Below, piece after piece: positions 1-7,816 of a stretch of DNA of 64,000 bases (within the stretch, counting starts at the first letter, position 1; every line of letters starts with the position of its first letter). This stretch comes from Anaerolineae bacterium. GTDB lineage: Bacteria > Chloroflexota > Anaerolineae > Promineifilales > Promineifilaceae. The stretch is from NCBI GenBank assembly GCA_023382655.1, contig JAHDWK010000015.1:1-64000 (forward strand), written 5' to 3'. The notes below the pieces were generated by a model that was not told the origin of the DNA, ran no database searches, and worked only from the letters and a program-made list of their open reading frames with translations. A program made the translations under genes and the position numbers.

Positions 1-326
<326 letters not shown>

Positions 327-432
327 AAGCATGATACGGAGAATTGGGCACTTTGACATATTGTAGAGCAACTTCAATTGTTTCTTGATATTTAGCTATG
401 TAAAGACTTAACAAAATTGTTTTTTCTAAAAG

Positions 433-556
<124 letters not shown>

Positions 557-625
557 CTTTTTTCTTTTCCCCATTTTGTCATAATGCGGTGATGTGCAAC
601 ACGGCCGTAACCCCCGCCCATCCTC

Positions 626-1912
626 ATGACCGAATACCTCTCTCTATTACAGCGCAATCGAAATTTCCGTTTGCTTTGGTGGGGTAACGTTATCTCTCTG
701 TTAGGTGATTGGTTCAACCTGATTGCCTCAGCTTCTTTAATTGCCAATCTGACGGATTCGGGGGTAGCTATTAGCTACCTCTTTTTGGTTCGGTTTGTGC
801 CTCTGTTTGTGGTCAGCCCTTTTGCTGGCGTCATTGCTGACCGTTTTAATCGGAAACGAATTTTGATTGTCAGCGATCTGCTGCGGGCGGTGACGGTGTT
901 GGGCTTTTTGTTGGTGCGTTCACCGGAGCAGGTGTGGCTGTTGTATGCGCTCACGGCCGTGCAATTTGCTCTCAGCGCCTTTTTCTCTCCGGCCCGGTCA
1001 GCTTTGCTGGCGAATGTGGTAGCCCGTGAAGATTTGGTAACAGCTAACGCCCTGGATAGCTTTACCTGGAGTACCATGTTGGCGTTGGGCGCTTTTGCCG
1101 GTGGGGTGGTGGCAGCCCTCTTTGGCCTACAAACGGCGTTTTGGGTGGATGCAGCTACTTTTGTACTGTCGGCAGTGGTGATTAGCTGGATGGTGGTACC
1201 GGGGAAGGTACGCACGGCCGTGTCTACCCAAACTGGCTGGCTGGATTTCCTCGATGGTTTTCGCTTTCTGCGGCAGCACACGTTTTTGCTGGTGATTGCC
1301 CTGGTAAAGGCAGCCGGTTCGTTGGTGTGGGGCGGTATTAATGTGTTGGAAATTAAGTACGCCAATCAGATTTTTGCTTTGAGCGATCAGGCAGTTCCTT
1401 TTGTGAAGGATGGGGCAACGGCCGTACTCGGTCTGATTTATGTGGTCAGTGGGGTGGGAACCGGATTGGGGCCGCTCTTTATGCGGCATCGTCTGGGAGA
1501 CAGGCCGCCCCGCATGTTGGCCGGGATTGCCATTGGGTTTGTGTTGACGGGGATTGGTATTGCCAGTTTGGGATTGGCGCCAACGCTGGTATTGTTTTTG
1601 GTGGCGACGTTGGTGCGGACGGTGGGGACGGGGACGATATGGGTGTTTTCGGCGGCGTTGTTGCAGACGATGACGCCGGATGTTTTCCGGGGGCGGGTGT
1701 TTGCTTTTGAGTTTGCGGCGTTGACGTTAACTCAGTCTATCTCGGTGTTGGCGGCGGGTTATGGGCTGGATAATCTGGGTTGGACAGTGCAGCAGGTGAC
1801 GCTGTCTTTTGGTGTGTTGGGGTTTGTGATGGCGTTGCTGTGGTTTGGCTTCATATTTACTCATCGCACGGTTACTGGTGTTCAGGAAACAGGGTCGCAA
1901 GAGATTTCTTGA
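626..1912 (+). CDS. MFS transporter (EntS/MFS_3-like exporter)
   Basis: A 428-residue integral membrane protein with about 12 hydrophobic segments. The N-terminal half carries the family motif around FAGVIADRFNRKRIL (loop 2-3), and the whole reads as a major facilitator of the EntS/multidrug exporter type; the substrate cannot be told. No clear Shine-Dalgarno precedes the ATG, which follows the 5S gene by about 70 bases. The stop lies one base from the sppA stop on the other strand, so the two genes converge with no spacer. Three ACGGCCGT sites lie inside. Confidence 0.85.
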   Translation: MTEYLSLLQRNRNFRLLWWGNVISLLGDWFNLIASASLIANLTDSGVAISYLFLVRFVPLFVVSPFAGVIADRFNRKRILIVSDLLRAVTVLGFLLVRSPEQVWLLYALTAVQFALSAFFSPARSALLANVVAREDLVTANALDSFTWSTMLALGAFAGGVVAALFGLQTAFWVDAATFVLSAVVISWMVVPGKVRTAVSTQTGWLDFLDGFRFLRQHTFLLVIALVKAAGSLVWGGINVLEIKYANQIFALSDQAVPFVKDGATAVLGLIYVVSGVGTGLGPLFMRHRLGDRPPRMLAGIAIGFVLTGIGIASLGLAPTLVLFLVATLVRTVGTGTIWVFSAALLQTMTPDVFRGRVFAFEFAALTLTQSISVLAAGYGLDNLGWTVQQVTLSFGVLGFVMALLWFGFIFTHRTVTGVQETGSQEIS

Positions 1913-1913
1913 T

Positions 1914-3785
1914 TCATTCTAGCCGGATGTCAAAGGGCATCAGGTACAACGGCCGTCCGCTCCACTGTCTCGCCCATTCCCCAGAGAGGACACGGCCGAT
2001 CTCTTCGGCGGCTTCATATGGTTTGGGGACGACGTGCCGGCTGCTTTTGGGATACAGATTGACAACACGTACGTCCACGCCATCGCCGATGGACAGGTTT
2101 GCCAGTTGGGCCGCTGTTTGCACGGCCGTTACAAAATCCCCATGACTATCCACCAGCTTATAATTCAACGCCTGCCGCCCGCTCCAGACGCGCCCTTCGC
2201 AGATGGGGTCTAGTTCGGCAACGGGCAGGTCACGGCCGTTGCCGACCACTTCCTTAAACTGCCGGTACATATCGGAGATGCCGTCCCAGAAGATTTGTCG
2301 TTCCGTGTCCGTCATCGGTTCCGGGCTGGTGTAAAGGCCGGCGCGTTCACCGCGCTGCACGCTGGCGCGGTTGACGTGCAGCTTTTGGTACAGGTTGCTC
2401 ATGCTGAGGCGCAGCATAAAGACGCCGATGGAGCCGGTGATGGTGAGGGGCTGGCTCATGATGTGGTTGGCGGCAGCGCTGACGTAGTAGCCGCCGGATG
2501 CGGCCGTATTGCCCATGTAGACGACCACGGGCTTTTTCTGGGCAATGCGTTGGATTTCCCGGCCGATCAGGTCAGAGGCCAGGGCGTCGCCGCCGGGGGA
2601 GTCAACGTGGAAGATGAGGGCGGCCATGTTGTCCATTTTTTCGGCCCGGCGCAGCAGAGCGAGCAGGGTCACTTCCCCGGCCGTTTCTTCGGCGACGAAG
2701 GGGACGGGGATGTCTATGGGGGGACGCTGGCTGCTGCCCATAGTGATGACGCCGCTGAGGGTGACGACGCCGATGAATTTGGGGGTGTGGCGGCGTGGTT
2801 TTTCCAGCAAGAGGTTGTGCGCTTTGGCTAGTTCCAGCAGTTTGGCTTTGGGGCGTTGGGGTAGGGGGGACACGCCTGCACTGAGTGCAGCCGAAGTCGC
2901 CGCCTCCTTTTCCCCTTCTTCCTCTTTTTGCGTTGCTTCAGTGACCAGCTCTTCTTCCGGCGGTTCGGCCAGCAAGTAGGCAAGTTCGTCCTCATAGGCA
3001 ATGGCGTCTACCAGCCCGGCGGCCAGCGCATCCGGGGCAAACAGGGGGGCGCAGTCTACTAATTGTTGAAACTCGGCCGGGGTTTGCCGACGGCCGTCCG
3101 CCATCGCATCCGTCAACATCTCATACATTTCATCCAGCAGCCAGGTGAGTTGTTCTTGCTGTTCGGGGGTGATGTCGGCGCGGGTGAACATGTTGGGCGA
3201 GGATTTGTAGGGGGAAATTTGCACGGCGTCAAAGTGCAGCCCCACCTGCGCCAGCGCGTCTTTGAGGAAGATGACTTCTGACCGCAGCCCCAACACGTTG
3301 AATTGGGTGCTGGGGGGAATGATGATTTTGTCGGCGGCGGAGGCAATGAAATAGTGGGCGGCGTCCAGAAAGGGGGTGTAGACAACGGCCGTTTTCCCCC
3401 GTTCCCGCAGCCGCAAAATGGATTGGCGGATGTTTTGCAGCGAGGCCAGCCCGGTATTGAACCCATGCAAAACAATCACCGCCCCTTTCACATTGTCCGC
3501 GTCCGCCACGCAGCGCAGGTGATAATTGAGCGCCTCAATGCTGTAGGGCGGCGGCGGCAGGGGGAGCTGCCGTTCCACGAAGCTGCGCGGTGGTTCGGCC
3601 CGTTCGGGCATCTGGCCGCCCACACGCAGCACCACATAGTCCACCTTTGCCCCGCTGACCTGCCGCCAGCCGTTGCGCAGGGAGACGCCGGCGTGTGTGA
3701 AGCCGTCTTTGGTGGCCTGCCACACTTGTTTCAATTCGCGGCCTAATTCGTTCAGAAAATCGGGTTGTTGATTGGGTTCACTCAT
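1914..3785 (-). CDS. sppA: Signal peptide peptidase SppA (protease IV type), 623 aa
   Basis: The length matches the long, duplicated SppA (E. coli about 618 aa), a membrane protease that clears signal peptides. Two peptidase S49 domains are seen. The C-terminal one has the nucleophile motif NTAASGGYYVSAAA, and the N-terminal one carries SAADKII with the expected general-base Lys. I chose ATG at 3785, not 3830: it has an AAAGGA about 9 bases upstream, and the longer start would begin inside the divergent promoter palindrome. Between the domains sits an acidic/Ala-rich linker partly encoded by a 31-base repeat (2871-2901) also found in thiN. No strong N-terminal membrane segment is evident, which is atypical of E. 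coli SppA. Confidence 0.88.
   Translation of the reverse strand: MSEPNQQPDFLNELGRELKQVWQATKDGFTHAGVSLRNGWRQVSGAKVDYVVLRVGGQMPERAEPPRSFVERQLPLPPPPYSIEALNYHLRCVADADNVKGAVIVLHGFNTGLASLQNIRQSILRLRERGKTAVVYTPFLDAAHYFIASAADKIIIPPSTQFNVLGLRSEVIFLKDALAQVGLHFDAVQISPYKSSPNMFTRADITPEQQEQLTWLLDEMYEMLTDAMADGRRQTPAEFQQLVDCAPLFAPDALAAGLVDAIAYEDELAYLLAEPPEEELVTEATQKEEEGEKEAATSAALSAGVSPLPQRPKAKLLELAKAHNLLLEKPRRHTPKFIGVVTLSGVITMGSSQRPPIDIPVPFVAEETAGEVTLLALLRRAEKMDNMAALIFHVDSPGGDALASDLIGREIQRIAQKKPVVVYMGNTAASGGYYVSAAANHIMSQPLTITGSIGVFMLRLSMSNLYQKLHVNRASVQRGERAGLYTSPEPMTDTERQIFWDGISDMYRQFKEVVGNGRDLPVAELDPICEGRVWSGRQALNYKLVDSHGDFVTAVQTAAQLANLSIGDGVDVRVVNLYPKSSRHVVPKPYEAAEEIGRVLSGEWARQWSGRPLYLMPFDIRLE
2871..2901. 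repeat. 31-bp repeat copy 1 (inside sppA)
   Basis: This segment, containing CTGCACTGAGTGCAGCCGAAG, matches 7652-7682 inside thiN at 28 of 31 positions by eye. The two genes are unrelated and lie on opposite strands, so the similarity is at DNA level. Here it encodes part of the linker between the two protease domains. Confidence 0.75.
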
Positions 3786-3807
3786 GGGTTTGTTCCTTTG
3801 GGCGTGA

Positions 3808-3854
3808 ATTATAACCCGACAAGATAACAAGGTGTTATCTTGTCAGGGTATAAT
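3808..3854. promoter_or_regulatory. Symmetric divergent promoter/operator between sppA and the kinase gene
   Basis: A nearly perfect 19-base inverted repeat (3810-3828 and 3834-3852, two mismatches, five-base centre) fills the gap between the divergent genes. Its outer edges form TATAAT on the plus strand (3849-3854) and TATAAT on the minus strand (3808-3813). The arms include GACAAGATAAC, also part of the dispersed repeat at 9113-9180. No good -35 boxes are visible, so promoter function is inferred from the -10 boxes and position. Confidence 0.5.
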
Positions 3855-3861
3855 GAGGCAT

Positions 3862-5214
3862 ATGAGTGAACGGGTACACGCGGGCAACCGGATTGGCCGG
3901 TATGAAGTGGAGGCAGAAGTGGGGCGCGGCGGCATGGGGCTGGTGTATCGTTGTTATGACCCGGTGCATGAGCGCCGGGTAGCCCTCAAATTGATGGCCG
4001 CACATCTGTCGGATAATGACAACGCGCTGGCCCGTTTCCGGCGGGAGGCGGCGCTGGTTGCCAGTTTGAAACATGCGCACATTGCCACCTTTCACGAGTT
4101 TGGCGAATTGGCGTCACGGCCGTATTTCGTCATGGATTGGGTAGACGGCCGTACCCTCAAGGACGAACTGGCAACCCATCACAAACTGCCCCTGGCCCGC
4201 TGCCTGGCCCTCTTTGCCCAATTGGCCGACGCCATCGGCCACGCCCACGCGCACGGCGTCATTCACCGCGACCTGAAACCGGCCAACATCATCATCGGCC
4301 CGGATGACCAGGCCACTATTGTGGATTTTGGCGTCGCCCTGCTGGATACGGCCCCCTCCCTCACCACCACCGGGCTGATTGTAGGCACGCCGCTGTATAT
4401 GTCGCCGGAGCAGATTCGCGGGCAGGATGTAGACGGCCGTTCCGACCAATACAGCCTGGCCGTCATCCTCTATGAAATGCTGACCGGTCAATTTCCCTAT
4501 GAAGCCATTAGTGTTCCCGCCATTTACCACCACCAACTGCTCGGCCAGCCCATCCCCATTACCGAACGCGACCCGCGCCTCCCGGCGGCCATTGAAGCGG
4601 CGCTGAACCGGGCCATGGCTAAAGAACCGGCGCAACGTTTTGCCAGCGTTGCCGACCTGAACCGGGCCTTGCGGCGGCGCGCCCCGCGCAAAACCAGCCC
4701 GCGCCCGGAGAGCCATTACCTGCACCCGGAATCCCGCTGGCAGCAGACATTTGCGGGGGAGATTACGGCCGTCTACCCCGGCCCATCCCACATCTTTGTG
4801 GTCACGGCCAATGGGCAATTGGCGGCGCTGGCGGTCAGTTCCGGCGAAATGTTGTGGCAGGTGGATGTGGACGGCCGTATAACCCATCTCGTTCATCAGC
4901 AGGATGTGGTGGCCGCGGTGACGGCCGTTGGTTCATTGTATGCCTGGCGGGTGGGCGACGGCCGTGAACTCTGGCAGCACCAGTTAAACCAGGAACCACT
5001 CGCCCTCCATCTGCCCAATCAGCGCCAATTGCTGATCGTCCTGCCCCCTGGCGAACTGGTCTATTTCAATCTAAGCGATGGCGAAGAAATGAAGCGCCTC
5101 ACCCTCTCAACCGCCCAACCCGCCACCATCCCATCCCAATTCTCTGGCGAAGAACTCCTCTTCACCACTGCCCACACCATCGCCAGCTACACCCCCCCAA
5201 AGGAGGAAGCGTGA
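3862..5214 (+). CDS. Hanks-type Ser/Thr protein kinase with C-terminal PQQ/beta-propeller-like region
   Basis: Residues about 10-275 form a complete kinase: G-loop GRGGMG, ATP-binding Lys in VALKLMA, catalytic HRDLKPAN, DFG, and GTPLYMSPEQ in the activation segment. Residues about 295-450 contain repeats with GxLxAL..SGExLWQ signatures of PQQ-like propeller blades and no membrane segment, so this is probably a cytosolic sensor kinase. The start is uncertain: ATG 3862 follows a GAGG, with in-frame ATG 3853 also possible; the 3832 start overlaps the promoter palindrome. The stop overlaps the start of the FHA gene by one base. With the FHA regulator and the PP2C phosphatase it forms a phosphorylation module. 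Confidence 0.9.
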   Translation: MSERVHAGNRIGRYEVEAEVGRGGMGLVYRCYDPVHERRVALKLMAAHLSDNDNALARFRREAALVASLKHAHIATFHEFGELASRPYFVMDWVDGRTLKDELATHHKLPLARCLALFAQLADAIGHAHAHGVIHRDLKPANIIIGPDDQATIVDFGVALLDTAPSLTTTGLIVGTPLYMSPEQIRGQDVDGRSDQYSLAVILYEMLTGQFPYEAISVPAIYHHQLLGQPIPITERDPRLPAAIEAALNRAMAKEPAQRFASVADLNRALRRRAPRKTSPRPESHYLHPESRWQQTFAGEITAVYPGPSHIFVVTANGQLAALAVSSGEMLWQVDVDGRITHLVHQQDVVAAVTAVGSLYAWRVGDGRELWQHQLNQEPLALHLPNQRQLLIVLPPGELVYFNLSDGEEMKRLTLSTAQPATIPSQFSGEELLFTTAHTIASYTPPKEEA

Positions 5215-5864
5215 TGCCCGCCCCCTGGCTGCAACCCCTGGACATCGCCGACCACACCATCTATTGGTTGTCAGAAGATGCTCCCTTTTTAATTGGCCGG
5301 AACGAACCCGCCCACCTGGTGATCCCCTCACCGCGCATCTCCCGCCAACACGCCCACATTGTGCGCACGGCCGTTGGTATGTATGAATTGGTGGATTTGG
5401 GCAGCCAGAATGGCACGTTTGTCAATGGCCGTCAGCTTGACCACCTCCCCCACGCCCTGCAAGACGGCGACGAGATCGTCCTGGGTGGTGTGGCCGCCTT
5501 CCGCTTCTACGACCCCGACCAGACGCGCAAAGGGCCACGCATTGGCCGCCTGCAAGGGGTGTGGTTGGATGAAACCATCAAAGCGGTCTGGGTAGATGCC
5601 CAACTGGTAGACCCCCCCCTTTCCCCGGCGCAATACACCCTGCTGCAATACCTCTACCACCGCACCGGGCAGGTAGTATCGCGGGCAGAAATTGTCACGG
5701 CCGTGTGGCCGGACGCCGACCCCAACGGCATCAGCGAAGAAGCCATAGACGGCCTCATCAAACGCCTGCGCCAACGCCTCCGCCAGACCCAACCCCAATC
5801 CGAATACGTCGAAGTCATCCGCGGCCACGGCCTCCGCCTCATCCACCCTCTTCGTAATTCCTAA
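5214..5864 (+). CDS. FHA domain - winged-helix (OmpR/PhoB type) transcription factor
   Basis: A 216-residue protein. The N-terminal half is an FHA phosphothreonine-binding domain (IGRNEPAHL, RISRQHA, GSQNGTFVNG). The C-terminal half (about 120-215) is an OmpR-type winged helix (LSPAQYTLLQYL, then VWPDA and VIRGHGLRL). There is no receiver domain. ATG 5214 is supported by AAGGAGG seven bases upstream and overlaps the kinase stop (TGATG), implying translational coupling. The likely role is a DNA-binding reader of phosphorylation by the upstream kinase; the architecture recalls EmbR only in pairing FHA with a DNA-binding domain. The last residues (LRNS, stop) are written by a TAATTCC-type repeat. 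Confidence 0.87.
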   Translation: MPAPWLQPLDIADHTIYWLSEDAPFLIGRNEPAHLVIPSPRISRQHAHIVRTAVGMYELVDLGSQNGTFVNGRQLDHLPHALQDGDEIVLGGVAAFRFYDPDQTRKGPRIGRLQGVWLDETIKAVWVDAQLVDPPLSPAQYTLLQYLYHRTGQVVSRAEIVTAVWPDADPNGISEEAIDGLIKRLRQRLRQTQPQSEYVEVIRGHGLRLIHPLRNS

Positions 5865-5882
5865 TTCATAATTCCTAATTCA
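5853..5882. repeat. Degenerate TAATTCC/TAATTCA tandem units at gene end
   Basis: Four imperfect copies of a 7-8-base TAATTC(C/A) unit run from inside the last codons of the FHA gene into the spacer. They contain its stop codon (5862-5864). Confidence 0.6.
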
Positions 5883-5957
5883 CCCTGTTCCCGCCCCCCA
5901 ACCGCCCCTTTTACGCCTATTTCCCATTCAGACAACGGCTGTTGCTTCTGCAAAAAT

Positions 5958-6020
5958 AATCCACAGATTACACAGATGGCACAGATTTTTTATCTGTGGA
6001 ATCGGTGTAATCTGTGGATT
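5958..6020. repeat. Inverted repeat built of ACAGATT units (family with 41010-41054)
   Basis: Perfect 16-base arms AATCCACAGATTACAC (5958-5973) and its complement (6005-6020) enclose further CAGATT units. The hairpin lies 25 bases before the PP2C start, so it would be in the mRNA leader. A related element lies between folE2 and dam. Confidence 0.8.
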
Positions 6021-6044
6021 CCAATTCTGAAAAAGGGAGTGATG

Positions 6045-6785
6045 ATGATAAAACAACTGCAATTTGATGTCAGTGTGCGCGCCGATGTGGGCAACTCGAC
6101 CCAACCAATTCAGGATAACAACGGCCGTGCCCTTTTTGATGTGGCGGGTGAGACGATGGGCTTTTTTGTGGTGGCCGACGGCATGGGTGGTTATGAAGAC
6201 GGGGCGCGGGCCAGCCAGACGGTGATTGACACCGTGCTGGCCTACTTGCGCGCGAATTTGGGCACGGACACGCATACCGCCATCTTGCGTCAGGCGATTG
6301 AGGAGGCGAATACGGCCGTATTCGCCTATACCCAGGCCGAAGAAATCCGCTCTGGCAGCACCATCACCTGCGCCCTCATCCACCAGGGGCAGGCCCTCAT
6401 CGCCAACGTCGGCGACAGCCGCACCTACCTGCACCGCCACCGCCAGCTACGCCAGATCACCCGCGACCACTCTATGGTGGAAGAGCTAATTCAGCGCAAC
6501 CTGATGCCACCGGAAGAACGTTACGACAACCGATATATAAATGTCCTCACGCGCGGCCTGGGTACAGCCCCAGAAGTAGAGGTAGACATCTATGAACTGT
6601 CTCTGCTGCCGGACGATCTGCTCCTGTTATGCAGCGATGGCCTCTCCGGCACCCTGCGCGAAGAGGAAATTGCCCACATCCTAAACCAGCAAGCCAGTCT
6701 GGACGAAATGAGCGAACAACTCGTTCAGGCGGCCATCACGGCCGGCGGCAAAGACCATATTACGGCCATGCTGGTGTGTTTATGA
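6045..6785 (+). CDS. PP2C-family Ser/Thr protein phosphatase
   Basis: A 246-residue soluble PP2C (PPM) phosphatase. Metal-binding and family motifs are in order: QDNNGR near the N-terminus, VVADGMGGYEDG, GSTITCALI, NVGDSRTYL, ITRDHS and LLCSDGLSG near the end. I place the start at one of the tandem ATGs 6042/6045 after AAGGGAG (6033-6039); the longer frame from 5976 would translate the inverted repeat. It follows the kinase and FHA genes with about 180 bases of spacer and probably reverses that kinase's phosphorylation. Confidence 0.92.
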   Translation: MIKQLQFDVSVRADVGNSTQPIQDNNGRALFDVAGETMGFFVVADGMGGYEDGARASQTVIDTVLAYLRANLGTDTHTAILRQAIEEANTAVFAYTQAEEIRSGSTITCALIHQGQALIANVGDSRTYLHRHRQLRQITRDHSMVEELIQRNLMPPEERYDNRYINVLTRGLGTAPEVEVDIYELSLLPDDLLLLCSDGLSGTLREEEIAHILNQQASLDEMSEQLVQAAITAGGKDHITAMLVCL

Positions 6786-6788
6786 AGA

Positions 6789-6837
6789 ACGTGATGCGTG
6801 ATGCGTGACCCGTGACCCGTGATTTCACGCATCACGT
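6789..6837. repeat. Inverted repeat of GTGATGC/CCGTGAC units after PP2C gene
   Basis: Perfect 13-base arms ACGTGATGCGTGA (6789-6801) and complement (6825-6837) follow the PP2C stop by three bases, with CCGTGAC units in the loop. No T-run follows. The same family occurs at 9569-9643, 10313-10405, 15972-16035, 57110-57168 and 57333-57390. Confidence 0.8.
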
Positions 6838-6850
6838 ATCACGCCAATTC

Positions 6851-6879
6851 TTGCGTCAGACTACGGCCGTTACTATAAT
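6851..6879 (+). promoter_or_regulatory. Promoter of the thiamine operon
   Basis: TTGCGT (6851-6856), a 17-base spacer and a perfect TATAAT (6874-6879) form a sigma-70-type promoter ending about 15 bases before the TPP riboswitch. An ACGGCCGT copy (6863-6870) lies in the spacer. Confidence 0.75.
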
Positions 6880-6893
6880 CCCCCCATCACTTA

Positions 6894-6991
6894 ACAATTT
6901 GGCACAGGGAGCTGGGTATGCCCGGCTGAGAGGGTGGTCGTTAACCACCGACCTGCGAACCTGATCCGGGTAATGCCGGCGGAGGAATTGC
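6894..6991 (+). promoter_or_regulatory. TPP riboswitch (THI element)
   Basis: The sequence has the signature blocks of the thiamine pyrophosphate aptamer: CTGAGAGGG after the first stem, then CGAACCTGATCCGGGTAAT and GCCGGCGGAGG. The closing helix pairs CAATT (6895-6899) with AATTG (6986-6990). It is followed by an intrinsic terminator and then thiN and a thiamine-binding lipoprotein, so it should repress thiamine uptake and phosphorylation genes when TPP is plentiful. Confidence 0.96.
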
Positions 6992-7014
6992 AAAACAGCT
7001 TTGCTTTACCAATA

Positions 7015-7040
7015 AGCCACCCGAATAGGTGGCTTTTTTG
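7015..7040 (+). terminator. Intrinsic terminator of the TPP riboswitch
   Basis: AGCCACC (7015-7021), loop CGAATA and GGTGGCT (7028-7034) form a 7-bp stem running into TTTTTT. Placed just after the aptamer and before thiN, it is the expected expression platform. It also excludes the upstream GTG at 7029 as the thiN start. Confidence 0.88.
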
Positions 7041-7043
7041 TTG

Positions 7044-7068
7044 CCAGTGGCAAGTTACCTGCCACTGG
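7044..7068. repeat. Short inverted repeat in the thiN leader
   Basis: CCAGTGGC (7044-7051) and GCCACTGG (7061-7068) flank AAGTTACCT. The unit resembles the GGCAAGT/GGCAGT repeat at 58358-58420. It lies 14 bases before the thiN ATG and could hide the initiation region. Confidence 0.55.
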
Positions 7069-7082
7069 ACACCTGCAACCTC

Positions 7083-7751
7083 ATGACCGTCTTAATTTTT
7101 GCCAATGGTGAAATCAAGGAAGTGGAATGGATACGGCCGTATCTGTCCACTGCGACGGCCGTTATCGCTGCCGACGGCGGTACGCGCCACCTGTTCCGGC
7201 TGAATCACCCGCCGGACATTGTGATGGGCGATATGGACTCGCTGCCGGAGGAAACACGCCCCTGGCTGGCAGCGGCCCATACGCGCCTGCTGGCCTACCC
7301 CCCGGCCAAAGACGAAACCGACCTGGAGCTGGCGCTGCTTTACGCCGCTGAAAACTACGCCGATCCGCTGCTTATCTTTGGCGCATTGGGTGGGCGGCTA
7401 GACCAGACCATCGCCAATATCCTGCTGCTGGCCCATCCCCGGCTGCACGGCCGTACCATCGAACTCGTCACCGCCCACGAACGCGCCTGGCTGGTGCGCG
7501 GCAGCACCCAGGTTCAGGGGCAGATTGGCGACCTGGTGTCCCTCATTCCCCTCAACGGTGATGCCCATATTGCGTCTACCACCGGCCTGCAATGGCCGCT
7601 GCAAGACGACGTGCTGGTGTTTGGCCTGGCGCGGGGGGTGAGTAATGTGCTCACGCCTGCACTGAGCGCGGCCGAAGTGGCCGTGACCGCCACCATCACC
7701 CTCCATGCTGGCCTGCTCCTCTGCATCCATACAAAGAGTTCGAGTTCGTAG
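7083..7751 (+). CDS. thiN: Thiamine pyrophosphokinase (thiamine diphosphokinase)
   Basis: A 222-residue ThiN/TPK protein converting thiamine plus ATP to TPP. Motifs are AADGGTRHL, PDIVMGDMDSL, KDETDLELAL and FGALGGRLDQTIANI. ATG 7083 is the first start after the riboswitch terminator; no good Shine-Dalgarno is visible. The C-terminal region contains the 31-base repeat (7652-7682), encoding LTPALSAAEVAV in a stretch that normally leads to the final GLLL strand, so the enzyme tolerates the repeat. The stop codon lies inside the 20-base inverted repeat that follows. It shares control with the next gene. Confidence 0.93.
   Translation: MTVLIFANGEIKEVEWIRPYLSTATAVIAADGGTRHLFRLNHPPDIVMGDMDSLPEETRPWLAAAHTRLLAYPPAKDETDLELALLYAAENYADPLLIFGALGGRLDQTIANILLLAHPRLHGRTIELVTAHERAWLVRGSTQVQGQIGDLVSLIPLNGDAHIASTTGLQWPLQDDVLVFGLARGVSNVLTPALSAAEVAVTATITLHAGLLLCIHTKSSSS
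7652..7682. repeat. 31-bp repeat copy 2 (inside thiN)
   Basis: Matches 2871-2901 in sppA with three differences. It carries CTGCACTGAGCGCGGCCGAAG and is translated as part of the C-terminal region of ThiN. Confidence 0.75.
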
Positions 7752-7794
7752 TAGGCGATTTATCGCCGTTTGATGGCGATAAATCGCCTACTAC
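7748..7794. repeat. Perfect 20-bp inverted repeat after thiN
   Basis: Arms 7748-7767 and 7775-7794 are exact complements around GTTTGAT and contain GTAGTAGGCGATTTATCGCC. The thiN stop codon is in the left arm. A partial copy (AGGCGATTTATCGCCTACTAC) lies near 40101-40122. No T-run follows, so it may protect or process mRNA rather than terminate before the next gene. Confidence 0.85.
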
Positions 7795-7816
7795 AAACGA
7801 AAAACAGGAGACAATT

